Shown here: positions 31,711 to 41,829 of the stretch, one piece after another
Layout of the letters: each line of letters begins with the position of its first letter
Position numbering within the stretch: the stretch's first letter is position 1
From: Macrothele yani
Taxonomy: Eukaryota > Arthropoda > Arachnida > Araneae > Macrothelidae
Assembly: GCA_039090855.1 (NCBI GenBank)
Contig: CM077010.1
Span: 45,960,905-46,024,904, forward strand
DNA length: 64,000 bases
Direction of reading: 5' to 3'
Notes under the pieces: model-generated
The model's input: the letters and a program-made list of their open reading frames with translations, nothing else
The model's database searches: none
What the model was told of the DNA's origin: nothing
Made by a program: the position numbers and the translations under genes

Positions 31711-31904
31711 ATAGATATTTGATTATACCACATCCGTGTTGTGTTCCCGGCTACCGTGGAAATTGTACAAGACCCAAAGTTCGTGTGTATGGATTTCCAA
31801 AAGATCAAGATTTGTGTTCTGGGTGGATTCGTGCCATTAAACGGGATCATTTGACAGTTACACCACATAGTAAGGTATGTACTGTACATACAACATTTTT
31901 TTAA
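31711..31904 (+). pseudogene. THAP-domain fragment
   Basis: The frame reads C-C-V-P-G-Y-R-G-N-C, then V-Y-G-F-P-K-D, W-I-R-A-I-K-R and H-S-K-V-C-T-V-H, the ordered landmarks of a THAP C2CH zinc finger. The second zinc-binding Cys (usually C-V-P-G-C) is Tyr, while the C-x2-H end is present. An AG lies just before 31711 and a GTATGT at 31876, so this could have been an exon. Yet the frame also reads through to C-T-V-H, so splicing is not required. THAP domains occur in host DNA-binding proteins and in P-element transposases; I cannot separate these. No downstream domain follows. Confidence 0.75.
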
Positions 31905-32343
31905 TCGAATTTTTTCTAGTACTGTGAACTATTCAATGATATTCTATATGTATAAAATCCACTTCTAATGCAAAGTGCTTTCACTCATTGCTGTCTGCAT
32001 GTGGTAGCTACAGAAGGAGTTACCATTTATATTTCACTATCGCTTGAATACTTTTTTTTATACAGTGATACGTTTTACTTAAAGATGGTTAAAAATACCT
32101 TGATAATACGCCACTTTCTATACTCCAACAAAAATTTCCCCCTTCCTAATAATTCATGTAAAGCCATCTTCCTCTCGAAAATGCACAAGACTTTAGTTAA
32201 TTTAGTCAAGCATTTGGAAAAAAAAATTTAGCAAATGGATACTGTTGAGGTCTACTTTAAAAGTGAAGTAAATTTGTACATGCCTACGGCCCATTACGGT
32301 AACAGTGAACACTTCTTGTTTCATATTCATCTGGAGGAATAAT
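31905..32343. other. AT-rich sequence
   Basis: No recognised feature. The open frame at 31968-32231 has no known domain. Confidence 0.4.
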
Positions 32344-32389
<46 letters not shown>

Positions 32390-32390
32390 A
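32344..32390. repeat. (AT)n(AG)n microsatellite
   Basis: About 11 AT units switching directly to about 11 AG units, abutting the 3' end of a minus-strand RTE copy. Confidence 0.97.
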
Positions 32391-33371
32391 ATACATATCA
32401 TCATCATCATTGTCAACCATTATCAATCCACTGCTGGACGAAGGTCTCCCCAAGTTTCCTCCACAACGGTCTGTCTTGTGCCAGTCTCCTCCATGTCACT
32501 CCCTGCATACTTTCGAATTTCATCCACCCATCTCCCATGTGGTCTTTTTCTGGGTCTTTCCCTGTCCCTTGGAATCCAATCTAAAATTTCGGCTGTCCAT
32601 CGATGATCTGTCCTTCTGGCAGTATGTCCAGCCCATTGCCATTTCAGGGATTTAACTCTGATCATGATGTCTTCCACTCTTGTCATTTTCGGATCCACGA
32701 GTTCCTCTTCTTATCTCTCCTGGTTACACCAAGTATGCACCTCTCCATGCTTCTTTGAGTTGTCTGCAGCCTTTGTATGTCTCTTTTAGTTAAGGTCCAC
32801 GTCTCTGCACCATATGTAAGCACTGGAAGGATGCATTGATCAAACACTTTTCTTTTAAGACATAATGGCATATTGCTCTTGAAAATTATGCTGTTTCTTC
32901 CAAAGGCTCTCCAGGCAAGTTTTGTACGCCGATTAATTTCTTCATCAATGTGACCCTCACTTGATATCTGCTGTCCAAGATAAACGTACGTGTCTGTTAT
33001 CTCCAGCTTTTCTCCATCAATCGATAAATCTTCATTTCTTGTAAAAGCATTGAACATCACTTTTGTCTTCTGAAAGTTCATTTTTAATCCCACTTCTTTA
33101 CTCTTGTCAGCAAGTTCCTGGATCATACTCTGCAGCTCTGATGGGGTAGTTGCAAAAATGACTACGTCATCAGCAAAACGAAGGTGGGTTAGATAATCTC
33201 CATTAATCTTTATCCCCTTGGTTTCCCAGCTCAGTGACTGAAAAACACCCTCCAATGTGGCATTAAAGAGCTTCGGAGATATGGTGTCACCTTGTCTCAC
33301 TCCTTTTTTAATTTTTATGTGTGTTGTATTTTCAAACAGCCTAATCTTTGCACTTGCATTTTCATAGATGT
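32391..33371 (-). pseudogene. RTE-type LINE, 3' fragment, copy 1
   Basis: The minus strand encodes the second half of reverse transcriptase and the C-terminus: G-V-R-Q-G-D-T-I-S-P, L-R-F-A-D-D-V-V-I-F (catalytic box) near 33160-33190, then the C-terminal G-A-E-T-W-T-L-T and W-A-G-H-T-A-R-R. It is nearly identical to copy 2 and starts at the position corresponding to about 34936 there, so it is 5' truncated. One frameshift occurs near 32690. The 3' end is a GAT-rich tail that runs into the microsatellite. Confidence 0.92.
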
Positions 33372-33419
<48 letters not shown>

Positions 33420-33420
33420 A
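33372..33420. repeat. (TA)n(GA)n microsatellite
   Basis: About 11 TA units followed by about 13 GA units, exactly between the 5' truncation of copy 1 and the 5' truncation of copy 2. Confidence 0.97.
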
Positions 33421-33887
33421 ATTGAAGAATTTTATGAGGAAATTTGTCATCTAAATAATAAAGGTAAGCAGCATTTCAAGATAATTATGGGAGATTTCAA
33501 TGCAAAAATAGGGCAACGGCAACAGAATGAAACTTCAGTAGGTAAATTCGGTCATGGCAACAGAAACCAGCGTGGAAATACTCTTGTTGAGTTTGCAGAG
33601 GCAGAAGGGTTTTTCATCTTGAACTCCTTTTTCAAGAAAAAGCCACACAGGAAATGGACATGGAGACATCCAAATGGGACGACAAGTGAAATTGATTTTA
33701 TTATGTGTAACAAAAAATTCGTCATAGAAGACTGCAGTGTGCTAAACAAGTTCAACACAGGTAGTGACCATAGATTGGTGAGATGTAAGATGCACCTCAA
33801 AACTAAACTTGAACGTGGCAAGCTCATAGGACAAACAAAATCTATTGACATAACCAACCTTAAAAACACCATAATACCTTCAAGTTA
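33421..33887 (+). pseudogene. RTE endonuclease, N-terminally truncated, copy 2
   Basis: The frame gives I-M-G-D-F-N-A-K near 33485-33510, S-E-I-D-F-I-M near 33685-33710 and G-S-D-H-R-L-V near 33760-33785, the catalytic landmarks of an apurinic-type LINE endonuclease. The first third of the domain is missing: the frame starts directly from the (GA)n tract. A single-base indel near 33870 shifts it out of frame with the reverse transcriptase that follows. Confidence 0.9.
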
Positions 33888-35894
33888 GAACTGAAGAACA
33901 GGTTCTCAGCTTTAGAAGGCCTAACATCGGAAGAAGTGGACATCTCTGAAGTTAACAGAAAAGTAACCAAAGCTCTTATGGAAACAGCAACAAAATTAGC
34001 TGGGTCTAAGAACAAGTTGCATGTGAACAAATTATCAGGAAAAACCAAAATGTTGATGCAAAAAAGAAGAGAGATGAGGACAACTAAAGAAGATGTGACT
34101 TCCAAAGTGGAATATATAGAGCTATGCAAGACAGTAAGAAAAAGTATCACTGAAGACGTAAGGAAATTCAACTGTGAACTAGTGAGGAAAGCAATTGAAA
34201 ACAACCAAAGCCTAAAGATAGCAAAGGGACATCTCAGTAAGGGAAGAAAACAGATTATGGCACTGAGAAAAGAAGATGGTTCTGTAACAAGAAATAGAGG
34301 CGAAATTTTGACAAGAGTGAAAGATTTCTACTCCAAATTATATGAAAGGGATGATATATGCGCTCCAGACATCATGAAAGATACCAGTACCAGAGTTCCT
34401 CCAGTCCTTCCAGCAGAGGTTGCACATGCAATCAAGAACATGAAGCAAAGAAAAGCTCCAGGAGAAGATGGAATTACTGTAGACATCATACAGGAAGCAA
34501 GTGGAGAAATCGAAACAGTACTCGCCCAAATTTTCACTCGATGCCTTAATGAAGGAAAGATTCCTGAGGATTGGAACACCGCTACAATGATCCTGCTACA
34601 TAAGAAAGGTGACATTGAGGATCTCGGAAACTACAGACCTATCAGCCTCCTATCAGTAGTTTATAAAATCTTCACTAAAGTTCTTTCACACCGCTTGAAG
34701 GTAACACTGGACATGGCTCAACCGAGAGAACAAGCTGGATTCAGGAGTGGCTACAGCACAATAGATCATATCCACGTACTGAGAGAACTAATTGAAAGAG
34801 CGAGGGAATATGAACTTCCATTGTGCATGGCTTTTATCGATTATGAAAAAGCCTTTGATTCGGTAAAACCATCAGCAGTTACAATGGCTCTGAAAACCTG
34901 CGGTATTGAAGATGCATACATTAATATTATTAATAACATCTATGAAAATGCAAGTGCAAAGATTAGGCTGTTTGAAAATACAACACACGTAAAAATTGGG
35001 AAGGGAGTGAGACAAGGTGACACCATATCTCCGAAGCTCTTTAATGCCACATTGGAGGGTGTTTTTCAGTCACTGAGCTGGGAAAACAAGGGGATAAAGA
35101 TTAATGGAGATTATCTAACCCACCTTCGTTTTGCTGATGACGTAGTCATTTTTGCAACTAGCCCATCAGAGCTGCAGAGTATGATCCAGGAACTTGCTGA
35201 CAAGAGTAAAGAAGTGGGATTAAAAATGAACTTTCAGAAGACAAAAGTGATGTTCAATGCTTTTACAAGAAATGAAGATTTATCGATTGATGGAGAAAAG
35301 CTGGAGATAACAGACACGTACGTTTATCTTGGACAGCAGATATCAAGTGAGGGTCACATTGATGAAGAAATTAATCGGCGTACAAAACTTGCCTGGAGAG
35401 CTTTTGGAAGAAACAGCATAATTTTCAAGAGCAATATGCCATTATGTCTTAAAAGAAAAGTGTTTGATCAATGCATCCTTCCAGTGCTTACGTATGGTGC
35501 AGAGACGTGGACCTTAACTAAAAGAGACATACAAAGGCTGCAGACAACTCAAAACAGCATGGAGAGGTGCATGTTTGGTGTAACCAGGAGAGATAAGAAG
35601 AGGAACTCGTGGATCCGAAAAATGACAAGAGTGGAAGACATCATGATCAGAGTTAAATCCCTGAAATGGCAATGGGCTGGACATACTGCCAGAAGGACAG
35701 ATCATCGATGGACAGCCGAAATTTTAGATTGGATTCCAAGGGACAGGAAAAGACCCAGAAGAAGACCACATGGGAGATGGGTGGATGAAATTCGAAAGTA
35801 TGCAGGGGTGACATGGAGGAGACTGGCACAAGACAGACCGTTGTGGAGGAAACTTGGGGAGACCTTCGTCCAGCAGTGGATTGATAATGGTTGA
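33868..35894 (+). CDS. RTE-type reverse transcriptase, intact domain of a truncated LINE
   Basis: From the ATG at 33936 it encodes 652 residues without interruption; homologous reading begins upstream at about 33868. Landmarks by residue: K-A-P-G-E-D-G near 174, Y-R-P-I-S-L-L-S near 230, A-G-F-R-S-G-Y-S near 270, F-I-D-Y-E-K-A-F-D near 300, G-V-R-Q-G-D-T-I-S-P near 355, and the catalytic F-A-D-D at 399-402. The C-terminal W-A-G-H-T-A-R-R region and a final W-I-D-N-G before the TGA are typical of RTE-clade proteins. The domain makes cDNA primed at nicked target DNA, but this copy lacks part of its endonuclease and is frameshifted from it. Confidence 0.93.
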
Positions 35895-35911
35895 CAATGA
35901 TGATGATGATG

Positions 35912-35958
<47 letters not shown>
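35912..35958. repeat. (AT)n(AG)n microsatellite
   Basis: About 10 AT units then about 14 AG units between the 3' ends of copies 2 and 3, which are tail to tail. Confidence 0.97.
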
Positions 35959-35961
<3 letters not shown>

Positions 35962-36897
35962 CATATCATCATCATCATTGTCAACCATTATCAATCCACT
36001 GCTGGACGAAGGTCTCCCCAAGTTTCCTCCACAACGGTCTGTCTTGTCTCAGTCTCCTCCATGTCACTCCCGCATAAATTCGAATTTCATCCACCCATCT
36101 CCCAAGTGGTCTTCTTCTAGGTCTTTCCCTGTCACTTGGAATCCAATCTAAAATTTCGGCTGTCCATCGATGGTCTGTCCTTCTGGCAGTATGTCCAGCC
36201 CATTGCCATTTCAGAGATTTAACTCTGATCATGATGTCTTCCACTCTCGTCATTTTTCGGATCCACGAGTTCCTCTTCTTATCTCTCCTGGTTACACCAA
36301 GTATGCACTTCTCCATGCATCTTTGAGTTGTCTGCAGCCTTTGTATGTCTCTTTTAGCTAAGGTCCACGTCTCTGCACCATACGTAAGCACTGGAAGGAT
36401 GCATTGATCAAACACTTTTCTTTTAAGACATAATGGCATATTGCTCTTGAAAATTATGCTGTTTCTTCCAAAAGCTCTCCAGGCAAGTTTTGTACGCCGA
36501 TTAATTTCTTCATCAATGTGACCCTCACTTGATATCTGCTGTCCAAGATAAACGTACGTGTCTGTTATCTCCAGCTTTTCTCCATCAATTGATAAATCTT
36601 CATTTCTTGTAAAAGCATTGAACATCACTTTTGTCTTCTGAAAGTTCATTTTTAATCCCACTTCTTTACTCTTGTCAGCAAGTTCCTGGATCATACTCTG
36701 CAGCTCTGGTGGGGTAGTTGCAAAAATGACTACGTCATCAGCAAAACGGTGAGTTAGGTAATCTCCATTGATCTTTATCCCTTTGTTTTCCCAGTTCAGT
36801 GATTGAAAGACATATTTTGCAATGTGGCATTAAAGAGCTTCGAAGATATGGTGTCACCTTGTCTCACTCCCTTTCTAATTTTTATGTGTGTGGAATG
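35959..36897 (-). pseudogene. RTE-type LINE, 3' fragment, copy 3
   Basis: A minus-strand frame from about 36694 down to the stop at 35981-35983 gives the RT C-terminal region nearly identical to copy 2. Homology extends to about 36890 (S-K-L-F-N-A-T-L, G-V-R-Q-G-D-T-I-S), interrupted by a small frame disturbance near 36750-36820. It is truncated at a position close to, but not identical with, that of copy 1 (about 34985 in copy 2 coordinates). Confidence 0.92.
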
Positions 36898-36921
36898 CAT
36901 TTTTTTATGTGTGTGAATACA

Positions 36922-36922
36922 T

Positions 36923-36956
<34 letters not shown>
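36922..36956. repeat. (AC)n(AT)n microsatellite
   Basis: ACACACAC followed by about 13 AT units, just beyond the 5' truncation of RTE copy 3. Confidence 0.95.
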
Positions 36957-37204
36957 TGAATTGTAAGAAAAAGAATTGCAAAAAAATTAATTCCAAAAAT
37001 AATACTGAATTAAACTCAAAATGGAAGTTCAAAATTGAAAACCAAAAAAGAAAAAAAAATTAACAGGTTGCAATTCTTTTTTTTGCAATTCACTCTATAT
37101 ATGCTACTACATGAGTATAGCTGCCTTTGGCGCTTCTCATGGTGCTAGCTATGTTTTTGTTTCATTTTGCGATTTGTTTTTCTTCTTTTGCTTTTGCAAA
37201 TTAA
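36957..37204. other. AT-rich spacer
   Basis: No recognised feature. It contains A-rich and T-rich tracts and a TTGCAATTC-type motif repeated in inverted orientation around 36975 and 37070-37090. Confidence 0.35.
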
Positions 37205-37206
37205 TA

Positions 37207-38612
37207 CACTGCTGGCCACCCAAAATGCAACACCAAGAAGGAAGCATCCGATTGGCCTGAAATTCGCAGCATGCGTCGTCAGCGAGAGGACATGCAAACG
37301 GTTAGCATTGCAGGGCATATGCAAATCATGTGCGCTCGGCACGCTACCGAGAAGCACTATAAGAAGTGTGCACAGATGGCGGGGTGTAAGTAATGGAAGT
37401 GTGTTGTGCTGCCGGACCTGTGCGTGGGAAGCTTCATGATGCCTCGTCGCAGAACACGGCAGTCATTCCAGCAAGTTTCGGAGTTCGACAGAGGACGAAT
37501 AGTGGCTTATCCCGACAGCGGTTTATCGTACAGAGACATCGGCGCCCGTGTAGGACGACATCCAGCCACAGTGAGGCGAATATGGATTCGGTGGGTGCAG
37601 AAGGGACGGACGGACCGACGTGAGCGATTGCCGCAGCCACGGCACGCCACCGAACTAGAGGACCGGCATGTTGTGAGACGGGCATTGACGGCTCGCACAG
37701 ACACATCACGAACGTTAGCGCAGGAATTAGGGTGTGTTGCACAACAACCTCTGTCAGCACGTACCGTTCAACGACGTCTGCAGAAGCGGGGACTTGTCGC
37801 ACTGTGCCCATTGCTCCGATTACCATTGACGTTACACCACCGACAAGTGCGGCGGCAGTAGGCCGTTGAACGCCGCACCTGGACTACGGAATGGCACGAC
37901 ATTTTCTTCTCCGACGAATCCCGCTTCTGCCTACAACACCACGATGGTCGGATCCACGTGTGGCGGCACCGCGGCGAGAGACTGTATGACGCCTGCATTA
38001 TGCATTGCCATACCGGTCCGTTCCTTGGCGTTATGATTTGGGGCGCAATTGGATATGACACACGCACCCCTCTGGTACGCATCGCCGGTACACTCAACAG
38101 CCACCGCTACATCTCCGACGTTTTGGAGCTTGTAGCCCTCCCTTACCTGCAGGACCTGCCAGCGACAAAGTTTCAACAGGACAATGCGCGCCCGCACCGG
38201 ACAAGTATCGTGAAACAATATTTCACGGCCCACCAGGTGTCACTACTGCCGCGGCCCGCTTGTTCTCCCGATATGTCGCCCATCGAACACGTCTGGTCGC
38301 TGATCGGCCACCGAGTGGCCCGGCAAGCACAACCCGCGGCTACGCCTGATGAACTGTGGCAACGTGTGGAAGCAGCCTTGACAGACATACCCCAAGCCTA
38401 CATCCAAAGTCTCTTTTGTTCGATGCCGCGGCGTGTAGCGGCCGTTATTGCCAGCCATGGGGGCCACACGAACTACTAATGTCTGCGTGTTCCGCAAGTC
38501 GCACGGGCCTGTAATCTCAATCGTTTCATCTTTTTATCTGTTGGTATGTGTTAAATAAATCTGGCTTTGCTATCTCGTGTCCTTAGTGTTGCATTTTGGA
38601 TGGCCAGTAGTG
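37207..38612 (+). mobile_element. Tc1-like transposon, full length
   Basis: Left end CACTGCTGGCCACCCAAAAT and right inverted end ATTTTGGATGGCCAGTAGTG share about 28 bases including GCAACAC. TA lies at both outer edges (37205-37206, 38613-38614). It is 1,406 bp with one long transposase frame. The right flank is the interior of Helentron-like copy B; the left flank is not, so the host repeat was already truncated or has been rearranged. Confidence 0.96.
37439..38479 (+). pseudogene. Tc1 transposase, intact except one stop codon
   Basis: From ATG 37439 (or 37436) it has 346 codons, the normal Tc1 length. HTH: V-S-E-F-D-R-G-R-I-V-A-Y and L-S-Y-R-D-I-G-A-R. A single TAG at 37859-37861 lies at the end of the DNA-binding half. 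The same frame continues with F-F-S-D-E-S-R-F (first Asp, about 37904-37927), K-F-Q-Q-D-N-A-R-P-H (second Asp, about 38168-38197) and S-P-D-M-S-P-I-E-H-V-W (Glu, about 38264-38297), and ends R-G-H-T-like G-G-H-T-N-Y. All catalytic residues are present (DD34E). It is the youngest-looking DNA transposon here. Confidence 0.95.
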
Positions 38613-38614
38613 TA

Positions 38615-40195
38615 GATGTAGTTACTTTTTCAAATTGCGCATCGATTTTCCGCTAGTGGGCGTGAAAGTAAATTACATTTTTCCTAATAACTCTTCTTCC
38701 AAAACTCCGATTTGAAATTTTTTTTCTTCAGCGGATACACCTCCTGATGGAAAATCGTTTGCATATAATTTCAAATTGTTGGTAAAGAATACTTTGGCCA
38801 CCAGGGGGCGTAAGGATTAAATTTTGCTTCTGATGTATTTGCCATAAAATCGGAGCTTCTAAAATATAGATTGACTAAATTCTTTCGTGGACTGATGCCA
38901 CTCACATCGATAAACCTTTTCGGAATATTTTCTTAAAATATTCCAGTTTCTCTGCCAGGGGTCGTAGATTTATATATCATTTTTGACAATATCTCTACTT
39001 CTTGAAGTCCGATTTGAAAAATTTCTTCTTTGTTGGATAGTATTTTTAGTGTGACATGTTTTTCATATAATTTCAAAATTTAAGTAATTCATAGACTTTC
39101 ATCTATGGGGCGTAGAGGTAAATTGCATTTCCCCCTATATCTCTGCTTCTAAATCTCCGATTTGAAAAATTCTCTCTGCACCGCATACAGCTCCTGATGG
39201 AAAATCATTTGCACATAATTTCTAATTTTGGTAAAAAAAATGTTTTGGGGCGTAAATCTTAATTGTCGGTTCTGATGTATGTGCAGCAAAATATGAGCTA
39301 AATTCTCGACTGAAAAAAACGTCGTTTGTAGACCGATACTGCTCATGTAGACAAACCTTTTAAAAACATTTCTTCTTAAAATAATGCATTGTTTCTACGC
39401 CAGGTGGCGTAGATGTATATCTTATTTTTGTCAGTATATATACTTCTAGGAGTCCGATTCGAAAATTCCTTCTTTGTCGGATAGTGTTTCCAGTGTGACA
39501 TGTTTTTTCATATAATTTCAAAATTTAAGTAAATCAGACTTTCCGCTAGGAGACACAAAGTAAATCGCGTTTTCTGCGTTATTTCTGCTTTTAAAACTCC
39601 GATTTGAATTATTCTTCTTGTATCGCATACAAGACCTGATGGAAAATATTTTTCACATAATTCCTAATGTTTGGTAAAGAATATTTGGCCACCAGGGGGC
39701 ATAAGTGTTAATTATAGCTCTTGAAGTATTTGTAGCAAAATCTGTTATCCTGAAAACTCGACAATTTTTTTTCTTGGGCCGATACCGCTCATATGAAAAA
39801 ACCTTTTGAGAATACTATCTTCCTAAAATAATGCATGGTTTTCCCACCAGGAGACGTAAAGTCGCATCTTATTTTTGACGATATCTCTGTTTCTAAGAGT
39901 CCGATTTGAAAAATTATTTGTGTTGGAGAGAGTTACCGGTGCGAAATGTTTCTCATATAAATTCATATTTTCTTAACGCACAAGTCTGCAACCAGAGGGC
40001 GTAAGCTCACGATTCCGTTTACAGCAATATCTGAGGGATTAAAATCCCGATTGAAAAACTTTTTTCTTCCGTCAGATACTATTGTTTTCCATACCGGTTC
40101 TATTGACTTTGAATAGCTTTGATAAATTTAATTTGCGTCAGAACGGATTCAAAAGACGTGCTTATTACACCCGAAAATTCGGTGTCATCTTTCTT
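38615..40195 (+). mobile_element. Helentron/HINE-like repeat, copy B (5' truncated)
   Basis: It matches copy A from the segment GATGTAG-TACTTTTTC onward (27236 in copy A), through the ATATCTC / CCGATTTGAAAAATT array, to the terminal CAAAAGACGTGCTTA (about 40151-40165), the hairpin ACACCCGAAAATTCGGTGT (40167-40185) and CATCTTTCTTG. The first about 300 bases are missing at the Tc1 junction. It is non-coding. Confidence 0.7.
38650..40005 (+). promoter_or_regulatory. Array of CTCF-like motifs in copy B
   Basis: The best matches are GGCCACCAGGGGGCGTAA at about 38806-38823, GCCAGGTGGCGTAGA at about 39399-39413, GGCCACCAGGGGGCATAA at about 39687-39704 and CAACCAGAGGGCGTAAG at about 39989-40005. Weaker copies lie near 38650, 38953, 39110 and 39847. 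They have the same order and strand as in copy A. The 38806 site keeps 17 of 19 positions of the usual long CTCF consensus by eye. Confidence 0.5.
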
Positions 40196-40319
40196 GTTAA
40201 TATTGTTATGAGGGAGAATACTTAGGCTAGCATTTCATAATAGGCATGCAGCTGCATTTTTTTTTATACGAAAACTTTTACTTCGTAACAGTTGTTATTG
40301 TGCAAAAGTGCAAGCAGGG

Positions 40320-40558
40320 TAAAGGTGGTTACAGATGCGCACTTTTGAATGTCACGTTTGAGTGTCACGCCAGCAAATGGGGGAGTTTTGTGCCTGGGGA
40401 GGCATGTAGTGAGGAGTTATCCAGGAGTGAAACTCTTCAACGCCTGCACGAAATCCTCTTCACTCCACGCTTCATGCCGCCCCAGGCACAAAACTCCTCC
40501 ATTTGCTGGCGTGACACTCAAACGTGACATTCAAAAGTGCGTATATGTGGTCACCTTA
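40320..40558. mobile_element. Long-hairpin MITE, copy 1
   Basis: The arms (about 40320-40400 and 40475-40558) are almost perfectly inverted for roughly 75 bases: TAAAGGTGGTTACAGATGCG at the left and its mirrored TATGTGGTCACCTTA at the right, both with GAGTGTCACGCCAGCAAATG inside. The loop is about 90 bases and itself partly self-complementary. It is non-coding. A related copy lies at 41419-41635. Confidence 0.85.
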
Positions 40559-40670
40559 TGGAATGCATATTGGCCCCTCAGTAATCGAAAATTATAGTAG
40601 AATGAAAAACAGGTAGTCTGTTCTTCTCTCTGCTTCCGATTGTGATGAATTTTAGTCGGTAATCTGCAAG

Positions 40671-40768
40671 AAAGGATTAGTTTCAATCACTGCCAAACAG
40701 GGTTAGTGTCAATCATTGTCAAACAGGGTTAGTGTCAATCACTGTCAAACAGGGTTAGGGTCACTCAC
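40671..40768. repeat. 26-bp tandem repeat, ~4 units
   Basis: The unit is close to CAGGGTTAGTGTCAATCACT plus GTCAAA, with the first and last units degenerate. Confidence 0.88.
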
Positions 40769-40959
40769 TGCTTAACTTTGCACACAGCACACCCTGTTTA
40801 AGAAAGTTAATACTGTTTCCTCCGGATTGTTGCACCTCACCGCTGTCTGCAAAGGATATTTTAGCTGCATGCTTAGCCACCGACAGATGTCTGTAGCGAG
40901 AAGCCACTTCGGCGACCGAATTTTAATATGAAGTGCGTTGTTTTCTTCCACGTTCATCT

Positions 40960-41720
40960 CATTAAAATATTATCATTAACACTGTAAGCGGCCAACGTAT
41001 CTGGACCCAAAAATCTTCTGCGCTCAGCAAACAGAAATTTTCACAAGAATTTAAGAAAGCTACGGCAAATATATTCCTTTTCTCCCCAGATCTAAACAGT
41101 ACAGACCATAAACCTATAACGCAAGGTAAGCATTTCCTTCTTGTCCTTCCTTTCTCTGCTCCATGTCCTAAGGCGTGAGATAGAATGGCTAGTCCCTCTG
41201 ACACTGATATCATGACACAGGGTAGAAACAAGTAACTCAAACAATCTCTCTGCTTTCCTACGTTCGTCTTCAGTGTTACATCAAGTTTTGCAGATAATCA
41301 TTCAGAACGTATTAGTGTCAATCATCCCCTAAATGATTACTTTGAATAACAGAGCCAAGGGAAAGCAACGCTTTCTGATTATTAGGTTCACTCGTTCTGG
41401 CCACGGTCGGCCTACTTCTTAAGGAGGCCACAGACTCACACGTTTGAGTATCACGCCAGCAAACGGGAGAGTTTTGTTCCTGAAGCAGCATGTAGCGTGG
41501 AGTGAAACTCTTCAACACCTGTCTGAAATCGTCTTCACTCCACGCTACATGTCACCTCAGGCACAAAATTACCCCGTTTGCTGGCGTGTGACACTCAAAC
41601 GTGCCATTCCAACGTGCGTTTATGTGGCAGTCTTTAGACAACAAATATATTGCCTGGAGCTGATTTCAGCTCATTTTGCTAATCCAGAATTAATTCGTTC
41701 CGACTGATTAAAAGGGATAA
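40960..41720 (+). repeat. Unclassified interspersed repeat, copy 2 (interrupted)
   Basis: It shares ordered segments with 24930-26195, for example AACTCAAACAATCTCTCTGC, GCAACGCTTTCTGATTA, GGTCGGCCTACTTCTT and TTAATTCGTTCC. A hairpin MITE is inserted at 41419-41635 precisely after CCTACTTCTT. No protein was recognised. Confidence 0.6.
41419..41635. mobile_element. Long-hairpin MITE, copy 2
   Basis: Same family as 40320-40558: TAAGGAGGCCACAGACTCAC at the left and TATGTGGCAGTCTTTA at the right, with the inverted CGCCAGCAAACGGGAGAGTT arms and CTCCACGCTACATG centre. It is inserted in the unclassified repeat, whose other copy lacks it at the same point, which marks it as mobile. Confidence 0.85.
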
Positions 41721-41829
41721 ACCTCAGTTTTCGAGAAAAATCAGTATGCTTCCCTAATACGTAGAAAGCAACAAGTCAGTCATCATAAATATCAGCTGTA
41801 ATATTATTTAAGCTAGAATATTACTAAAA

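Noticed and set aside
31711..31875. Host THAP gene exon bounded by AG and GTATGT
   Set aside because: The frame reads through the putative donor into the C-x2-H ligands, a zinc ligand is missing, and no neighbouring exon is recognisable; kept only as a fragment.
32683..36694. Recent segmental duplication explaining the three RTE copies
   Set aside because: The 5' truncation points of copies 1 and 3 differ and flanks are not shared, so separate insertions are simpler, although an assembly fold remains possible.
40246..41707. Short open frames of 80-93 codons with repeated peptide pieces
   Set aside because: They are translations of the arms of the hairpin MITEs in both orientations.
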